Counted from the first letter of the stretch, positions 16,288-25,799 are shown. The stretch is 64,000 bases of DNA from Paenibacillus sp. FSL H8-0332 (GCF_037963835.1 NZ_CP150145.1:1736001-1800000); one strand, 5' to 3'. Notes: generated by a model not told the origin, from the sequence alone. Made by a program: numbers and translations.

Positions 16288-17415
16288 ATGTCTATATCAG
16301 AAGCAGTAAGCACAGGCTTATCCCGCAGAATTGCGGATACCTTCATCGGTCAATGCAATGAACAAGGGGAGCACGAGTATGTAATGGAGCGCTGGGCGTA
16401 TGTCCCCGGCATGCTGCTGATGTCAGTGGCCCGGGCCGGGGTGCAGCATAGCGAGCCTGAGTACCTCTCCTTCATGCAGCGGCATATGGACAGCTTCATC
16501 GGGGAGGACGGGGTCATCCGCTCCTATTCGCTGGAGGAATATAACCTGGATCAGATCAACCAGGGCAAGAATCTGTTCTGGCTGTACCGTCAGACGGGTG
16601 AGCAGCGCTACGCGGAAGCCGCCCATCTGCTGGCAGCGCAGCTCATCGGACAGCCGCGGACCTCCGAAGGCGGCTTCTGGCATAAGAAAATATATCCCTT
16701 CCAGATGTGGCTGGACGGATTATACATGGCTTCGCCGTTCCTGGCCGAATACGGGGCGGTCTTCGGGCGTCCGGAGCTGATCGATGAAGCCGCCCGTCAG
16801 CTGCTGCTGATTGAGCGCAGAACCCGTGATCCGCGTACCGGCCTGTTCTATCACGGCTGGGATGAATCCGGGGAGCAGGAGTGGGCGGATTCCTCCACCG
16901 GATTGTCCGCACATTTCTGGAGCCGGGCTATGGGGTGGTACGCGATGGCCGCTGTGGACTGTCTGGAGCACTTCCCGCTGACCCATCCGAAGCGGGGAAC
17001 GGTGATGGGGATTTTTCAACGGATGTGCGGTGCGCTGGTTGAGGTGCAGGATCAGGAGAGCGGCCTCTGGTATCAGGTGCTGGATCAGGCGGGACGCAAA
17101 GGCAATTACCTCGAAGCGACAGGCTCCTGCATGTTCGTCTATGCGATGGCCAAAGCCCTGCGGCTGCGTTATCTGGAGCCTTCCTTCAAGGCGGCGATGC
17201 TTCGAGGCTACGAGGGAATCCTTAAGCATCTGGTTACCGAAGATGAACAAGGCGTTCATCTGCACAAGATCTGCCACGGGGCAGGGCTCAGCAAAGACCG
17301 CAACGGCTCCTACGATTACTACATTTCCGAAGCGGTTGTATCGGATGTACCTATGGGTGTAGCGCCGCTGCTGCTGGCTTCTCTTGAAGTGGAGAGGTAT
17401 GCTGCCGGGCAATAG
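16288..17415 (+). CDS. Unsaturated rhamnogalacturonyl hydrolase, GH105 (second copy)
   Basis: The 375 residues match the GH105 barrel: ERWAYVPGMLLMSVARAG near residue 33, PFQMWLDGLYMASPF with the catalytic Asp at 143, TGLFYHGWDESGEQEWAD near 190, FWSRAMGWYAMA and a YISEAVVSDVPMGVAPLLLA ending. It is clearly a different subgroup from the paralogue at 5564-6679, so the two probably prefer different unsaturated pectic oligosaccharides. It is cytoplasmic and follows the esterase gene with an ACAGGAGGA site. Confidence 0.92.
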   Translation: MSISEAVSTGLSRRIADTFIGQCNEQGEHEYVMERWAYVPGMLLMSVARAGVQHSEPEYLSFMQRHMDSFIGEDGVIRSYSLEEYNLDQINQGKNLFWLYRQTGEQRYAEAAHLLAAQLIGQPRTSEGGFWHKKIYPFQMWLDGLYMASPFLAEYGAVFGRPELIDEAARQLLLIERRTRDPRTGLFYHGWDESGEQEWADSSTGLSAHFWSRAMGWYAMAAVDCLEHFPLTHPKRGTVMGIFQRMCGALVEVQDQESGLWYQVLDQAGRKGNYLEATGSCMFVYAMAKALRLRYLEPSFKAAMLRGYEGILKHLVTEDEQGVHLHKICHGAGLSKDRNGSYDYYISEAVVSDVPMGVAPLLLASLEVERYAAGQ

Positions 17416-17590
17416 GCTGTATGACCTCAAAGTATACCTGCATACGGATGGGGAGACCAAGCTTAGGCGCAGGGGAATCAGGGATGTGGCTGAGCGGGGG
17501 ACGGATATCCGGTACCTAATGAAGTCTCATGAGCAGCGTAGAATTCAGTATGAATTAAGCATCCTTTATATCCAAAAGAATGATAAAAAG

Positions 17591-17640
17591 CTGCGGCTCC
17601 ATCTATCCTGATTTCAGTGGACAGACGGGGCCGCAGTTTT
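17591..17640. terminator. Shared terminator between GH105 and DinB genes
   Basis: CTGCGGC (17591-17597) pairs with GCCGCAG (17630-17636) followed by TTTT on the plus strand and preceded by AAAAA, so it can serve both converging genes. The loop is long (32 bases). Confidence 0.6.
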
Positions 17641-18130
17641 ATGCTTTAGTGGCCGCAACCGCTGCTGCATACTTCTCTATCTGCTTCTTGTGATGCTTGT
17701 CGTGTGAGATGAAATCTCTCAGATACTTGCAGATGCTGAATTTTTTGCCGTCTCCATCCCGATGATTCTGTTCAAGAGCCGTATCGCTTAATGAGGCTGC
17801 AACTTCTATAATCTTGGTCCGGTACAGGACGAATAGGCGGATGGCTTCCTGCCGGGTCACTGTCCTGGCGTATAGAACCGCATTGGCATTGAATGCATTG
17901 AAGTCCATATGCGCGGCTGTCAGCGGCAGGCCCTCTTTGATTTTGACCAGAGCCTCCACATAAAAGTATTTGTCCCACAGCATGATGTGGCAGAGGACAT
18001 CCTTCAGGGACCATTTTCCGGCCTCCAGCGGAGCCTCCCAGTCTGCATCTTCCATGCTGTCCAGCGATTGAATATAGGGGATGAAGGATTCGAATTCAAG
18101 AATGAGCTGCTTGTTGGTTTTGGCTGCCAT
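17639..18130 (-). CDS. DinB/YfiT-like four-helix protein (DfsB-type)
   Basis: The 163-residue protein matches the DinB superfamily four-helix bundle: WSLKDVLCHIMLWDKYF near residue 42 with the first conserved His, and FISHDKHHKKQIEKYA near the C-terminus with the other metal-ligand histidines. These proteins are metal-dependent, often thiol-linked transferases, with mostly unknown substrates. I prefer the ATG at 18130 to the one at 18136 because AAGGTGG is then 7 bases away. Confidence 0.82.
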   Translation of the reverse strand: MAAKTNKQLILEFESFIPYIQSLDSMEDADWEAPLEAGKWSLKDVLCHIMLWDKYFYVEALVKIKEGLPLTAAHMDFNAFNANAVLYARTVTRQEAIRLFVLYRTKIIEVAASLSDTALEQNHRDGDGKKFSICKYLRDFISHDKHHKKQIEKYAAAVAATKA

Positions 18131-18315
18131 GATCATACCACCTTGTCTGTCAGATTGAATAAGAGTTTATATCATTCATTATAATAGGAGGAACTGGACC
18201 ACGGCCTGTCAGGTTCATAGAATCCATAGACTGTATGATATGACTAGAACCCGGCACGGACAGAGGGTATAATTTCAAATAGAAGGTAAACATAGATGAT
18301 TACGGGAGGTTCATT

Positions 18316-19065
18316 ATGCAACAGAGGGTGCTGCTGATCGAGGATGATGAAGCGATCAGCGAAATGGTCCATTCTTATCTGACCAAAGAGGGCTATGAGG
18401 TGGAGATCGCATATGACGGGGATGTGGCGGTGAGCAAGTTCATGGGCGGTCATGCTTACGATCTGGTGCTGCTGGATCTGATGCTTCCGAAGCGTAGCGG
18501 CACAGATGTGCTGCAGATTATCCGCAGCGGCAGCCTTGTGCCGGTGCTGATCATGTCGGCGAAGGACAGCGATGTGGATAAGGCGCTGGGGCTGGGCTTC
18601 GGCGCGGATGATTATATTACCAAGCCATTCTCGATGATTGAGCTGGCGGCCCGGGTGAAGGCAGCGATCCGCCGCGCGGGGTATGCTGCATCTGGAAGCC
18701 AGGCTGCTGCCGGGAGCGGAGCGCAGGGCAGCGGGGAGTCGCAGGCAGAGAAGCCGAAGGGTATAGAGCTACGCGGACTGAGTGTGGACCTGGATAATTT
18801 CTCCGTGCGGAAGAACGGACAAGAGCTGAAGCTGACCGCCAAGGAGTTCCACATTCTGAAGCTGTTCGTGAGCAGTCCGGGCCGGGTATACACCAAGGCG
18901 CAGATCTACAGCCATGTCTGGGATGAGGATTATTTTGGCGATGAGAATGTAATTAATGTACATATGCGCAGATTGCGCGAGAAAATCGAGGATGACCCCT
19001 CCCATCCAGAGTATATCAAGACGCTGTGGGGGATCGGCTACAAGCTGGGGGATGTGCTGCTGTGA
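18316..19065 (+). CDS. OmpR family response regulator
   Basis: The 249-residue protein has a receiver domain (acidic DD at 10-11, phosphoacceptor D54 in LVLLDLMLP, conserved Lys in YITKPFS near 104), a low-complexity Gly/Ala/Ser linker at about 118-145, and an OmpR-type winged helix (KLTAKEFHILKLFVSSPGRVY, then VHMRRLREKIE). Its stop codon overlaps the GTG start of the histidine kinase. With the ABC transporter just downstream it resembles Bce-like or Bcr-like modules that answer antimicrobial peptides. Confidence 0.94.
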   Translation: MQQRVLLIEDDEAISEMVHSYLTKEGYEVEIAYDGDVAVSKFMGGHAYDLVLLDLMLPKRSGTDVLQIIRSGSLVPVLIMSAKDSDVDKALGLGFGADDYITKPFSMIELAARVKAAIRRAGYAASGSQAAAGSGAQGSGESQAEKPKGIELRGLSVDLDNFSVRKNGQELKLTAKEFHILKLFVSSPGRVYTKAQIYSHVWDEDYFGDENVINVHMRRLREKIEDDPSHPEYIKTLWGIGYKLGDVLL

Positions 19066-19997
19066 TCATCCTGTTGCTGGTTCTGCTTGTGCTGTTGCTT
19101 GTGGTCACTACGCTGCAGTTCCTGAAATCACGGCAGCATGCCCGCCAGTTGGACTACATTCACCATAAACTGGAGAGCATCATAGAAGGCGGATCGCATG
19201 AGCGGCTGCTGCTGATGAGCAGCAGTCCGCAGGTGCAGCAGCTCCTGACCGATCTGAACCGGCTGCTGGATGTCAATCATCAGGGAGCGGCCAAGCGGAG
19301 CAAGCTGGAGCAATCCATGCGCGGAATGCTGGCGAATGTGTCGCATGATCTGAAGACGCCGCTGACGGTGGTGCTGGGCTATATTGAGACGCTGCTGCAT
19401 GATGAGATGGTATCCAAGGAAGAGCAGGAACGTATGCTGCGGACGATCCATACCAAGGCCGGTGAGGTCATTGCCCTGATGAACCGGTTCTTCGATCTGG
19501 CGAAGCTGGAGTCGGGGGACCGGGATATCCCGCTCTCGCGGGTGGAGCTGGGCGAAATCTGCCGCCGGAATATTCTGGCCTTCTATGATCTGCTTAGTGA
19601 GAGCGGCACGGATGTGCAGATCGAGATCCCGGAAGAGCTGCTTCATATCATGGGCAACGATGAGGCGCTGGACCGGATTCTGACGAATCTGCTCTCCAAT
19701 GCTATTACCTACGGTAATGCAGGGGGAGTGCTGGGGCTGAAGCTCTACCCGGACGACGGACGGGTATGCATAGAAGTGTGGGACCGGGGCAAAGGCATTG
19801 CCGAAGGCCACGAGGACCAGGTGTTCGAGCGGCTGTACACCCTGGAGGATTCGCGCAACCGCGACTATCAGGGCAGCGGCCTGGGGCTGACGATTACGAA
19901 GCGGCTGACCGAGCAGATGAACGGCACCATTTCCCTGAGCAGCCAGCCGTATGTGCGTACGGCGTTTAGGCTCTCTTTTCCCAGACAGTCCTTCTGA
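19062..19997 (+). CDS. Sensor histidine kinase, single membrane segment
   Basis: I place the start at the GTG at 19062, overlapping the regulator's stop (GTGA), giving 311 residues. One hydrophobic segment fills residues 2-20, with no extracellular loop. Then come a short coiled linker, the HisKA domain (ANVSHDLKTPLTVVLGYIE) and an HATPase domain (NLLSNAITYGN, DRGKGI, GSGLGLTITKRL). The lack of a sensor domain outside the membrane is typical of kinases that sense through a partner transporter, here possibly the ABC genes downstream. Confidence 0.92.
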   Translation: MIILLLVLLVLLLVVTTLQFLKSRQHARQLDYIHHKLESIIEGGSHERLLLMSSSPQVQQLLTDLNRLLDVNHQGAAKRSKLEQSMRGMLANVSHDLKTPLTVVLGYIETLLHDEMVSKEEQERMLRTIHTKAGEVIALMNRFFDLAKLESGDRDIPLSRVELGEICRRNILAFYDLLSESGTDVQIEIPEELLHIMGNDEALDRILTNLLSNAITYGNAGGVLGLKLYPDDGRVCIEVWDRGKGIAEGHEDQVFERLYTLEDSRNRDYQGSGLGLTITKRLTEQMNGTISLSSQPYVRTAFRLSFPRQSF

Positions 19998-20010
19998 AGC
20001 TTCTTAAGAA

Positions 20011-20031
20011 TTAAGTAAGATTTCAGTAAGA
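20011..20031 (+). promoter_or_regulatory. Direct repeats, candidate response-regulator sites
   Basis: TTAAGTAAGA (20011-20020) and TTCAGTAAGA (20022-20031) are repeated at an 11-bp step, about one helical turn, 71 bases before the ABC transporter start. A third, weaker match precedes them. The spacing fits tandem binding by an OmpR-type regulator. Binding by the adjacent regulator is inferred. Confidence 0.5.
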
Positions 20032-20101
20032 AAAAAGCAAATTCCGCCCTGTAGAATAAATACCAGGAAGAACAAGAAGAGGCTAAAGGGGATAACGGAA
20101 A

Positions 20102-21019
20102 ATGACAACGATACTCCGGACATGGGAATTGACCAAGGTCTATGAGGATAAGGAAATTGTGAGCAGTGTGAATATGGAGATTAAGCAGGGTGAAATTTAC
20201 GGATTCCTGGGACCGAACGGCGCCGGCAAAACAACGGTGATGAAAATGATCACGAATCTGGTGAAGCCGACGACGGGCGAGATTGAATTTGCCGGGGAAA
20301 AGATGACCCACCGCTCTTACGACATGCTGAAGCGCATGGGCAGCATTATTGAATACCCGGTGTTTTACGACAAGCTGAGTGCCCGCGAGAATCTGGCGCT
20401 GCATGGGGAGTATATGGGCTTTTATGATACCAACGCGATAGAGGAAGCACTCGAATTGGTGAAGCTGAGAGGGGTGGACAGCAAGCCGGTGAAGAATTTC
20501 TCCCTGGGGATGAAGCAGCGGCTGGGCATTGCCAGAGCGGTCATGACCAAGCCGGAGCTGCTGATCCTCGATGAACCGATCAACGGGCTGGACCCGCTTG
20601 GAATCAAGGAGCTGCGCGAGGTATTCCGTATGCTGAGCCGTGATTATGGCATGACCCTGCTGATCTCCAGCCACATTCTGGGTGAAATCGAGCAGATTGC
20701 CGACACGATTGGCGTAATTCGTGAAGGGGTGCTGGTGGAGCAGGTGGCAATGGATACCATCCGGAGTCAGCAAACCCAGTATATAGAGCTGGTGACTAGC
20801 GAGTGCACGAAGGCTGTCTTCATTCTGGAGGGGAAGCTGGGCCTCCGCAATTACAAGGTGCTTGACCCGCGGACCATTCGTGTCTATGAGGACATCCCGC
20901 AGCTTGAGCTGAGCCGGGCCCTGTCCGCAGGAGAGGTGGAGCTGGAGAGTATGAGCAAGAAGCATCATTCGCTGGAGGATCATTTCATGGAACTGATGGG
21001 GGGCGTTAACCATGCTTAA
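20102..21019 (+). CDS. ABC transporter ATP-binding protein (bacitracin/lantibiotic-export type)
   Basis: The 305-residue protein has Walker A GPNGAGKTT near residue 38, the signature FSLGMKQRLGIARA near 136, Walker B LLILDEPINGLDP and a switch His in SSHILGEIEQIADTIG. A C-terminal extension of about 90 residues is common in BcrA-like exporters. It overlaps the permease gene by 8 bases and follows a two-component system, as in antimicrobial-peptide resistance modules. The substrate cannot be read from the sequence. Confidence 0.92.
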   Translation: MTTILRTWELTKVYEDKEIVSSVNMEIKQGEIYGFLGPNGAGKTTVMKMITNLVKPTTGEIEFAGEKMTHRSYDMLKRMGSIIEYPVFYDKLSARENLALHGEYMGFYDTNAIEEALELVKLRGVDSKPVKNFSLGMKQRLGIARAVMTKPELLILDEPINGLDPLGIKELREVFRMLSRDYGMTLLISSHILGEIEQIADTIGVIREGVLVEQVAMDTIRSQQTQYIELVTSECTKAVFILEGKLGLRNYKVLDPRTIRVYEDIPQLELSRALSAGEVELESMSKKHHSLEDHFMELMGGVNHA

Positions 21020-21704
21020 GTTAATCCGGCTGGAGCTGCGCAAGAGTAAATTCACTTTTCTTAAGGGTGTGCTGATTGCAAATTTGGCCATTCTGGGCTT
21101 CATGATTCTCATTGCTTTTACGGGCATGGATGAAGGAGACTTCGGGACGTATGGCGATTTGTTTCAAGGGGTATCTGTTTTTGTAAAAGCGACCTATATT
21201 ATCTTCGCCTCCGTTCTAATCAGCAAGCTGGTCATCGACGAGTATAAGAATAATACAATTACAGTGCTGTTCATGTATCCGGTACCGCGTAAAATGCTCA
21301 TGGCGGCCAAGCTGATTATTGTCTTTCTGTTCACCTTCCTTACTATTTGGCTGTCTAATATAGTGATCAGCGGTATTCTCGCAGGTGTTGGTTATTTCCT
21401 GCCTGACCTCATTCAGGGAACGCTGACGATGGATCTGGTCATGACCTACTTTATGCAAGCCGGAATGGATGCGCTCTACGCGGCCGGTATCGGACTGATT
21501 CCGTTATACTTCGGGATGCGCCGCAAATCGGTGCCGGCTACAATTGTCTCCGCCGTCCTGATCGTGATGCTGATCTCCTCCGGCTTCGGGAACGGAAGCT
21601 TCCGCATGGGTGACCTGCTCGGGATCTCGGTTAGCCTGGCCCTGGCTGGGGCAGCGGTTGCTTACCTCTCCATCCGCAATATCGAGCATAAGGATGTAAG
21701 TTGA
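21012..21704 (+). CDS. ABC-2 type permease
   Basis: The 230-residue protein contains six hydrophobic segments (about 20-40, 57-78, 100-125, 140-165, 172-190 and 200-218) and the VIDEYKNNTITVLFMYPVPRKMLMAAKL loop typical of ABC-2 permeases partnered with BcrA-like ATPases. It overlaps the ATPase gene, so the two are translationally coupled. Confidence 0.9.
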   Translation: MLKLIRLELRKSKFTFLKGVLIANLAILGFMILIAFTGMDEGDFGTYGDLFQGVSVFVKATYIIFASVLISKLVIDEYKNNTITVLFMYPVPRKMLMAAKLIIVFLFTFLTIWLSNIVISGILAGVGYFLPDLIQGTLTMDLVMTYFMQAGMDALYAAGIGLIPLYFGMRRKSVPATIVSAVLIVMLISSGFGNGSFRMGDLLGISVSLALAGAAVAYLSIRNIEHKDVS

Positions 21705-21747
21705 AGTCGCTGGAATCGAAGCTGATATTCTCTTAGAAATGCAGTGA

Positions 21748-21785
21748 ACAGTGCGGTCCTTCTACAGGACTTGCACTGTTTCTGT
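21748..21785 (+). terminator. Terminator after the ABC transporter operon
   Basis: AACAGTGC (21748-21755) pairs with GCACTGTT (21773-21780), with an inner GTCC/GGAC stem, and is followed by TTCTG. Confidence 0.7.
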
Positions 21786-21946
21786 CGTTGTGCAGGCAGC
21801 CCCATTGCTATGTTTTTCTGGCGACCGCTAACGTTTTTTTTGCTATAATAGTAACTAATTCAGAGAATTCTACATAATCAGAGCGTTTCTGCAGTCTTCG
21901 GACGCTAACTATAGCAGGGTTGAAGGAGCAGCGGAGGAGGTGGGCT

Positions 21947-23647
21947 ATGCTTAAAGACTGGGCTTCTATTCTGGACAACGCGCTGTCAGGCGAAAGTGCT
22001 TATAGAGCGTTGTTCGATCATCATCCGGACTTCATCATTGTGCTGGACAGGCAGGGCCGGTACAGGGACAGTAACCGGATATTAACTGCTGAGGAGGCAG
22101 GCAGACTGAAAGAATGCCGGATGCATCCGCCCGGCGAGGCATATTTCGCATCTGCCCTGGCCGGGATTACATCGAGCTTCGAGCTGGACGCGGAAACAGC
22201 GGAAGGACATGAAGGGACGGGCGGCGGTGCTGGCGGGGTTGAGGGTGTGGTAAGTGCTGGTGTTACTGTACGTTATGTGCCGCTTCACACAGACGAAGGC
22301 ATTGCTGGTTTATTCGCTATCCTCCATGATCCCGGGAACCGTCCGCTTTCTAGTCTGCTGCATAGCTGGGTCAGCATGAGCAGCAGCCATGCGGCAGGCG
22401 CTGAGCGGAAGGTGCAGGCAGGAGACGGGAATTTTGCTTATGCGGATGAAGTGGCCGCCACGAAGGATGACGATGAGCTACCGCAGGCTGAATTCGTCTT
22501 CGAGATGGCTGAGGACAAACGGCTTAGCCTGATTCTCAATTCGGTCTCTGCCGGAATCTTCGGTCTGGACACGCTGGGCCGGACCATCTTCATTAACCGA
22601 GAAGGGGCGGAAATGCTGGGCTATGAACCTTCAGAGCTGAGCGGGCTGCCAATGATGGAGATGATCCATTACATGCATGGAGGCGCGCCCCGCCATTCTC
22701 CGCTGGAGTGCCCTATCACGCTTACCCTGCAAGACGGAGTTACCCGCAGTAAGGCGGATGAAGTCTTCTGGCGCAAAGATGGAACCAGCTTCTTCGTGAA
22801 TTACCGGATCGCGCCGCTGCTGGACAGAGGCATGATCTGCGGTGTGGTCATTTCCTTCAGCGATATTACGAACGAGCGGGAGATTCTCCGCGCCAAGGAA
22901 TCGGCAGAGCGGGCCGCACAGGCGAAGTCGGATTTCCTGGCGATGATGAGCCATGAGATCCGCACGCCGATGAACGGAATGATTGGTATGGCCGACCTGC
23001 TGCTGGAGACCGAGCTTGCGGAGGAGCAGCGCAGTTACGCCGAGATTCTGCGCAGCAGCAGCTACAGCCTTCTGCAGATTCTCAATGACATCCTCGATTT
23101 CAGCAAGATGGAGGCCGGCAAGATGCCGCTGCAATCCGAACGCTTCGATCTGCGCGAGATGATTGAGGGCGTCATTGATCTGTTCACTCCGAAGGCGGAG
23201 GAGAAGAAGCTCTCCTTGCGTTGGTGGGCAGATACCAGTGTGCCGGACATCGTCACGACCGATCCGAGCAGGCTGCGCCAGATTATCGTCAATCTGGTCG
23301 GCAACGCGCTGAAATTCACCGATCGGGGCAGTGTCACCTTGTCCGTCAAAAACATTCCGCTGCCCGCCTCACCGGAATATCTGCTGGAGTTCTCGGTCCG
23401 CGATACCGGCGTAGGCATTGCCGACAGCAAGCTGAATCTGCTCTTCCAGTCCTTCTCCCAGCTGCATCCGTCCATTAACCGCAAATATGGCGGGACCGGA
23501 CTGGGTCTTGCCATCTGCAAGCAGCTCGTAGAGCTGATGGGCGGAACGATCTTCGTGGAGAGCGAGGAGGACCGGGGATCGATCTTCCGGTTCATGCTGC
23601 CTTTTATGAAGGAAGAGGCGGAGCTGGAGCCGGAGTTACTCTCCTGA
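21947..23647 (+). CDS. PAS-domain sensor histidine kinase (cytoplasmic)
   Basis: I place the start at ATG 21947, where GGAGGAGG lies upstream; the frame also extends back to a TTG at 21920 that has no proper site. The 566 residues hold a degenerate N-terminal PAS-like domain (FDHHPDFIIVLDRQGRYRDSN), a second PAS domain near 200-320 (ILNSVSAGIFGLDTLGRTIF), HisKA with the phospho-His in MMSHEIRTPMNGMIGM, and HATPase motifs NLVGNALKF, DTGVGI and GTGLGLAICKQL. The HisKA type is that of hybrid kinases, but no receiver domain follows. No membrane segment is seen. The partner regulator is not adjacent. Confidence 0.92.
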   Translation: MLKDWASILDNALSGESAYRALFDHHPDFIIVLDRQGRYRDSNRILTAEEAGRLKECRMHPPGEAYFASALAGITSSFELDAETAEGHEGTGGGAGGVEGVVSAGVTVRYVPLHTDEGIAGLFAILHDPGNRPLSSLLHSWVSMSSSHAAGAERKVQAGDGNFAYADEVAATKDDDELPQAEFVFEMAEDKRLSLILNSVSAGIFGLDTLGRTIFINREGAEMLGYEPSELSGLPMMEMIHYMHGGAPRHSPLECPITLTLQDGVTRSKADEVFWRKDGTSFFVNYRIAPLLDRGMICGVVISFSDITNEREILRAKESAERAAQAKSDFLAMMSHEIRTPMNGMIGMADLLLETELAEEQRSYAEILRSSSYSLLQILNDILDFSKMEAGKMPLQSERFDLREMIEGVIDLFTPKAEEKKLSLRWWADTSVPDIVTTDPSRLRQIIVNLVGNALKFTDRGSVTLSVKNIPLPASPEYLLEFSVRDTGVGIADSKLNLLFQSFSQLHPSINRKYGGTGLGLAICKQLVELMGGTIFVESEEDRGSIFRFMLPFMKEEAELEPELLS

Positions 23648-23704
23648 GGGTTAACCGGAGCCGGGGGCGGAAGCTTACTTGTGTTCTCAACTATCGAGCC
23701 AGAC

Positions 23705-23740
23705 AACCCGTTCCCAAGATACAGTGGGAACGGGTTATTT
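23705..23740 (+). terminator. Terminator after the PAS kinase gene
   Basis: AACCCGTTCCCA (23705-23716) and TGGGAACGGGTT (23725-23736) form a perfect 12-bp stem with an 8-base loop, followed by ATTTCTGTT. Confidence 0.85.
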
Positions 23741-23868
23741 CTGTTCGTTGTATCCACTTTATCGCATGGGCTTCGCAAATAATTGGATTTCTGCTTGTTG
23801 CATTATAAGCGGAGTATAGTAAATTCAGAAAGTGCCATTTCCAAATTCTTCTTATAAGGGGGAGTAAC

Positions 23869-24669
23869 ATGCAAGAGCAGATGTCACGTACGAATAAGGC
23901 GGCTTGGGAGACAAAAGCCTATCAGGCTTGGACACAGTACCATGGTTCACCTGAGGAACTTGCAGTACGACTGCAGCAGGACTCCGCACATACGCTGCGG
24001 TATTGGCTCAAGTACACGGGCGATCCGTCAGGCTTGAAGGTGCTGAATCTGCTTGGCTCTCACGGCAGGAAGGCTATTTGCTTCGCTTTGCTGGGGGCAG
24101 AGGTCACCGTCGTGGATATTTCGGAAGAGAACCGCTTATACGCCTGTGAAGTAGCGGAGGCAGCGGGGGTGAAGCTGAATTACCTCTGTGCAGACGTCAT
24201 GAATATCCCCGAAGAAGAAGCCTTGGGAACGTTCGATGTGGTGCTGATGGAGTTTGGGATTTTGCATTATTTCACTGATTTGAATGCGGTGTTTGCCTTG
24301 GTCCGCAGACGGCTTAAGGCAGGCGGAAGGTTATTACTGACCGACTTCCACCCGTTCGCCAGGGCATGGCTGACCACTGAGACGCTTCAACATCCCACCG
24401 GCAATTATTTCGACGATTCGCTTAGAGAAAGTGAAGTTGCATTCGCCAAGCTGCTTCCTGAAGAGGAGCGCTCCGGCCTAGGACAAGTGGTGGTGCGGAG
24501 CTGGACGCTGGGGGATATCCTGACCTCTGTCGCTTCTCAAGGGTTATATATTCGTACCTTTGAAGAAATCAAGAGTGCCGAGGACCCGAGATTCCCTGAA
24601 TTCTACACGCTAGTTGCAGATGCTGCTGAGGCGAAGCTTCGCCCGTTAAATCCCGATACAACAACTTAA
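23869..24669 (+). CDS. Class I SAM-dependent methyltransferase
   Basis: The 266-residue protein has the Rossmann methyltransferase pattern: motif I degenerate as VLNLLGSHGRKAICFALLGAEVTVVDIS, an acidic residue ending strand 2, the motif FDVVLMEFGILHYF for strand 4, and LKAGGRLLLTDFHPF for strand 5. The glycines of motif I read LLGSHGRK rather than the usual GXGXG, as in a subgroup of small-molecule methyltransferases. Clear AAGGGGGAG site. The substrate is unknown. Confidence 0.85.
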   Translation: MQEQMSRTNKAAWETKAYQAWTQYHGSPEELAVRLQQDSAHTLRYWLKYTGDPSGLKVLNLLGSHGRKAICFALLGAEVTVVDISEENRLYACEVAEAAGVKLNYLCADVMNIPEEEALGTFDVVLMEFGILHYFTDLNAVFALVRRRLKAGGRLLLTDFHPFARAWLTTETLQHPTGNYFDDSLRESEVAFAKLLPEEERSGLGQVVVRSWTLGDILTSVASQGLYIRTFEEIKSAEDPRFPEFYTLVADAAEAKLRPLNPDTTT

Positions 24670-24689
24670 TACAAACCTATGCAAAAGAA

Positions 24690-24726
24690 AAACAGCAGGC
24701 CCCCGGCAGGAGACTTGCTGTTTCTT
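24690..24726 (+). terminator. Terminator after the methyltransferase gene
   Basis: AAACAGCA (24690-24697) pairs with TGCTGTTT (24716-24723), followed by CTTGTTG. It can also act for the converging DegV gene. Confidence 0.6.
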
Positions 24727-24792
24727 GTTGGCACAATGTAACCGAAAAACCGACCACAATGTGCGGCGCGGAGGCACGGGGGCCCACCCACT

Positions 24793-25638
24793 CTAACGCA
24801 TATACATGAGACCCACCGTAGCAGGTCCGCAGTGACTCCCGATGACACAGCCGGCATGAATGACGGCGATTTCCTCAACGCCGGTCTGCGCGCGCAGCGC
24901 GGTCTCCAGAATCTTGGCATCCTCTTCTGCCAGCGTGTGAGCAATAATGAGCAACTCCTTGTCCATATCGGCAGCATTGGCCAGCGCATGGTGGAGCATC
25001 TGCTCTACCGCTTTCTCCTTCTTGCCACGGATGCGGGCAACGGGGACAATGGCTCCGTCCACCAGCCGGAGAACCGGACGGATCTTCAGCAGGCTGCCGA
25101 TGAAGTTCTGCATCCCTGAGCAGCGGCCGCCCATGTATAAGTAGTCCAGCGTATCGACCACGAATTCCGATTCCACCCGGTTACGGGCTTCGGTAATCAT
25201 TGCTGCGATGTTGGCAGCGCTCTCGCCTTTGGCTGCGGCACGGGTAGCCTTCATGACCAGCAGCGCGATTCCGCCGCATAAGGTCTCAGAATCTACGACA
25301 TGCACCCGGCCCTCCGGGAATTCACCCGCTGCCAGCAGTGCATTCTGATATGTAGAGGATAACGAAGAGGACAGACTGATATAGACAATATCATGGCCGC
25401 TGCTGATCGCGGGCTGGAACGCGGCGATGAAATCAGCAGGGGAAGGCGCAGCCGTCTTAGGCAGGGCACCGCCCGCAGCAACCCGGCGGTAGACCTCTTC
25501 AGGGGTGATTTCGACCCCGTCCTTGAAGGTACCGTTGTCAAAAACAACATATAATGGCACAATGCCGATATCATATGTGTCCTTCCAGCCTTGCGGCAAA
25601 TCGGAAGTGCTGTCTGAAAAGATTTTTACGATAGACAT
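24793..25638 (-). CDS. DegV family fatty-acid-binding protein
   Basis: The 281 residues match DegV along their length: KIFSDSTSDLPQGW at the start, GIVPLYVVFDN, the PSPADFIAAF region with its TAAP turn, SLSSSLSSTYQNA near 88 and LDYLYMGGRCSG near 160. DegV (FakB-like) proteins bind a fatty acid for phosphorylation by FakA. The ATG at 25638 is preferred because AAGGAGA sits 5 bases upstream; the frame also reaches 25653. Monocistronic. Confidence 0.92.
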   Translation of the reverse strand: MSIVKIFSDSTSDLPQGWKDTYDIGIVPLYVVFDNGTFKDGVEITPEEVYRRVAAGGALPKTAAPSPADFIAAFQPAISSGHDIVYISLSSSLSSTYQNALLAAGEFPEGRVHVVDSETLCGGIALLVMKATRAAAKGESAANIAAMITEARNRVESEFVVDTLDYLYMGGRCSGMQNFIGSLLKIRPVLRLVDGAIVPVARIRGKKEKAVEQMLHHALANAADMDKELLIIAHTLAEEDAKILETALRAQTGVEEIAVIHAGCVIGSHCGPATVGLMYMR

Positions 25639-25736
25639 GAATATCTCCTTCACCGATCTCGGATGAGAATATACTAGATTAAGAAAACTATAATCTGTTT
25701 ATTATACCAAGCTTGGGAAGAATCTCAAAACAAAAA

Positions 25737-25772
25737 AACAGCTCCACCGTCCATGCAGACAGCGAAGCTGTT
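25737..25772 (-). terminator. Terminator of the AraC-GyrI gene
   Basis: On the minus strand AACAGCT and AGCTGTT (25766-25772 and 25737-25743) form a 7-bp stem followed by a run of seven T residues. Confidence 0.75.
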
Positions 25773-25799
25773 CCAGGATACTACATCCAGCCTTGATTC

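Noticed and set aside
17384..17611. Open frame overlapping the end of the second GH105 gene
   Set aside because: It overlaps the end of a well-supported gene in another frame and lacks a ribosome site. A decayed remnant cannot be fully excluded.
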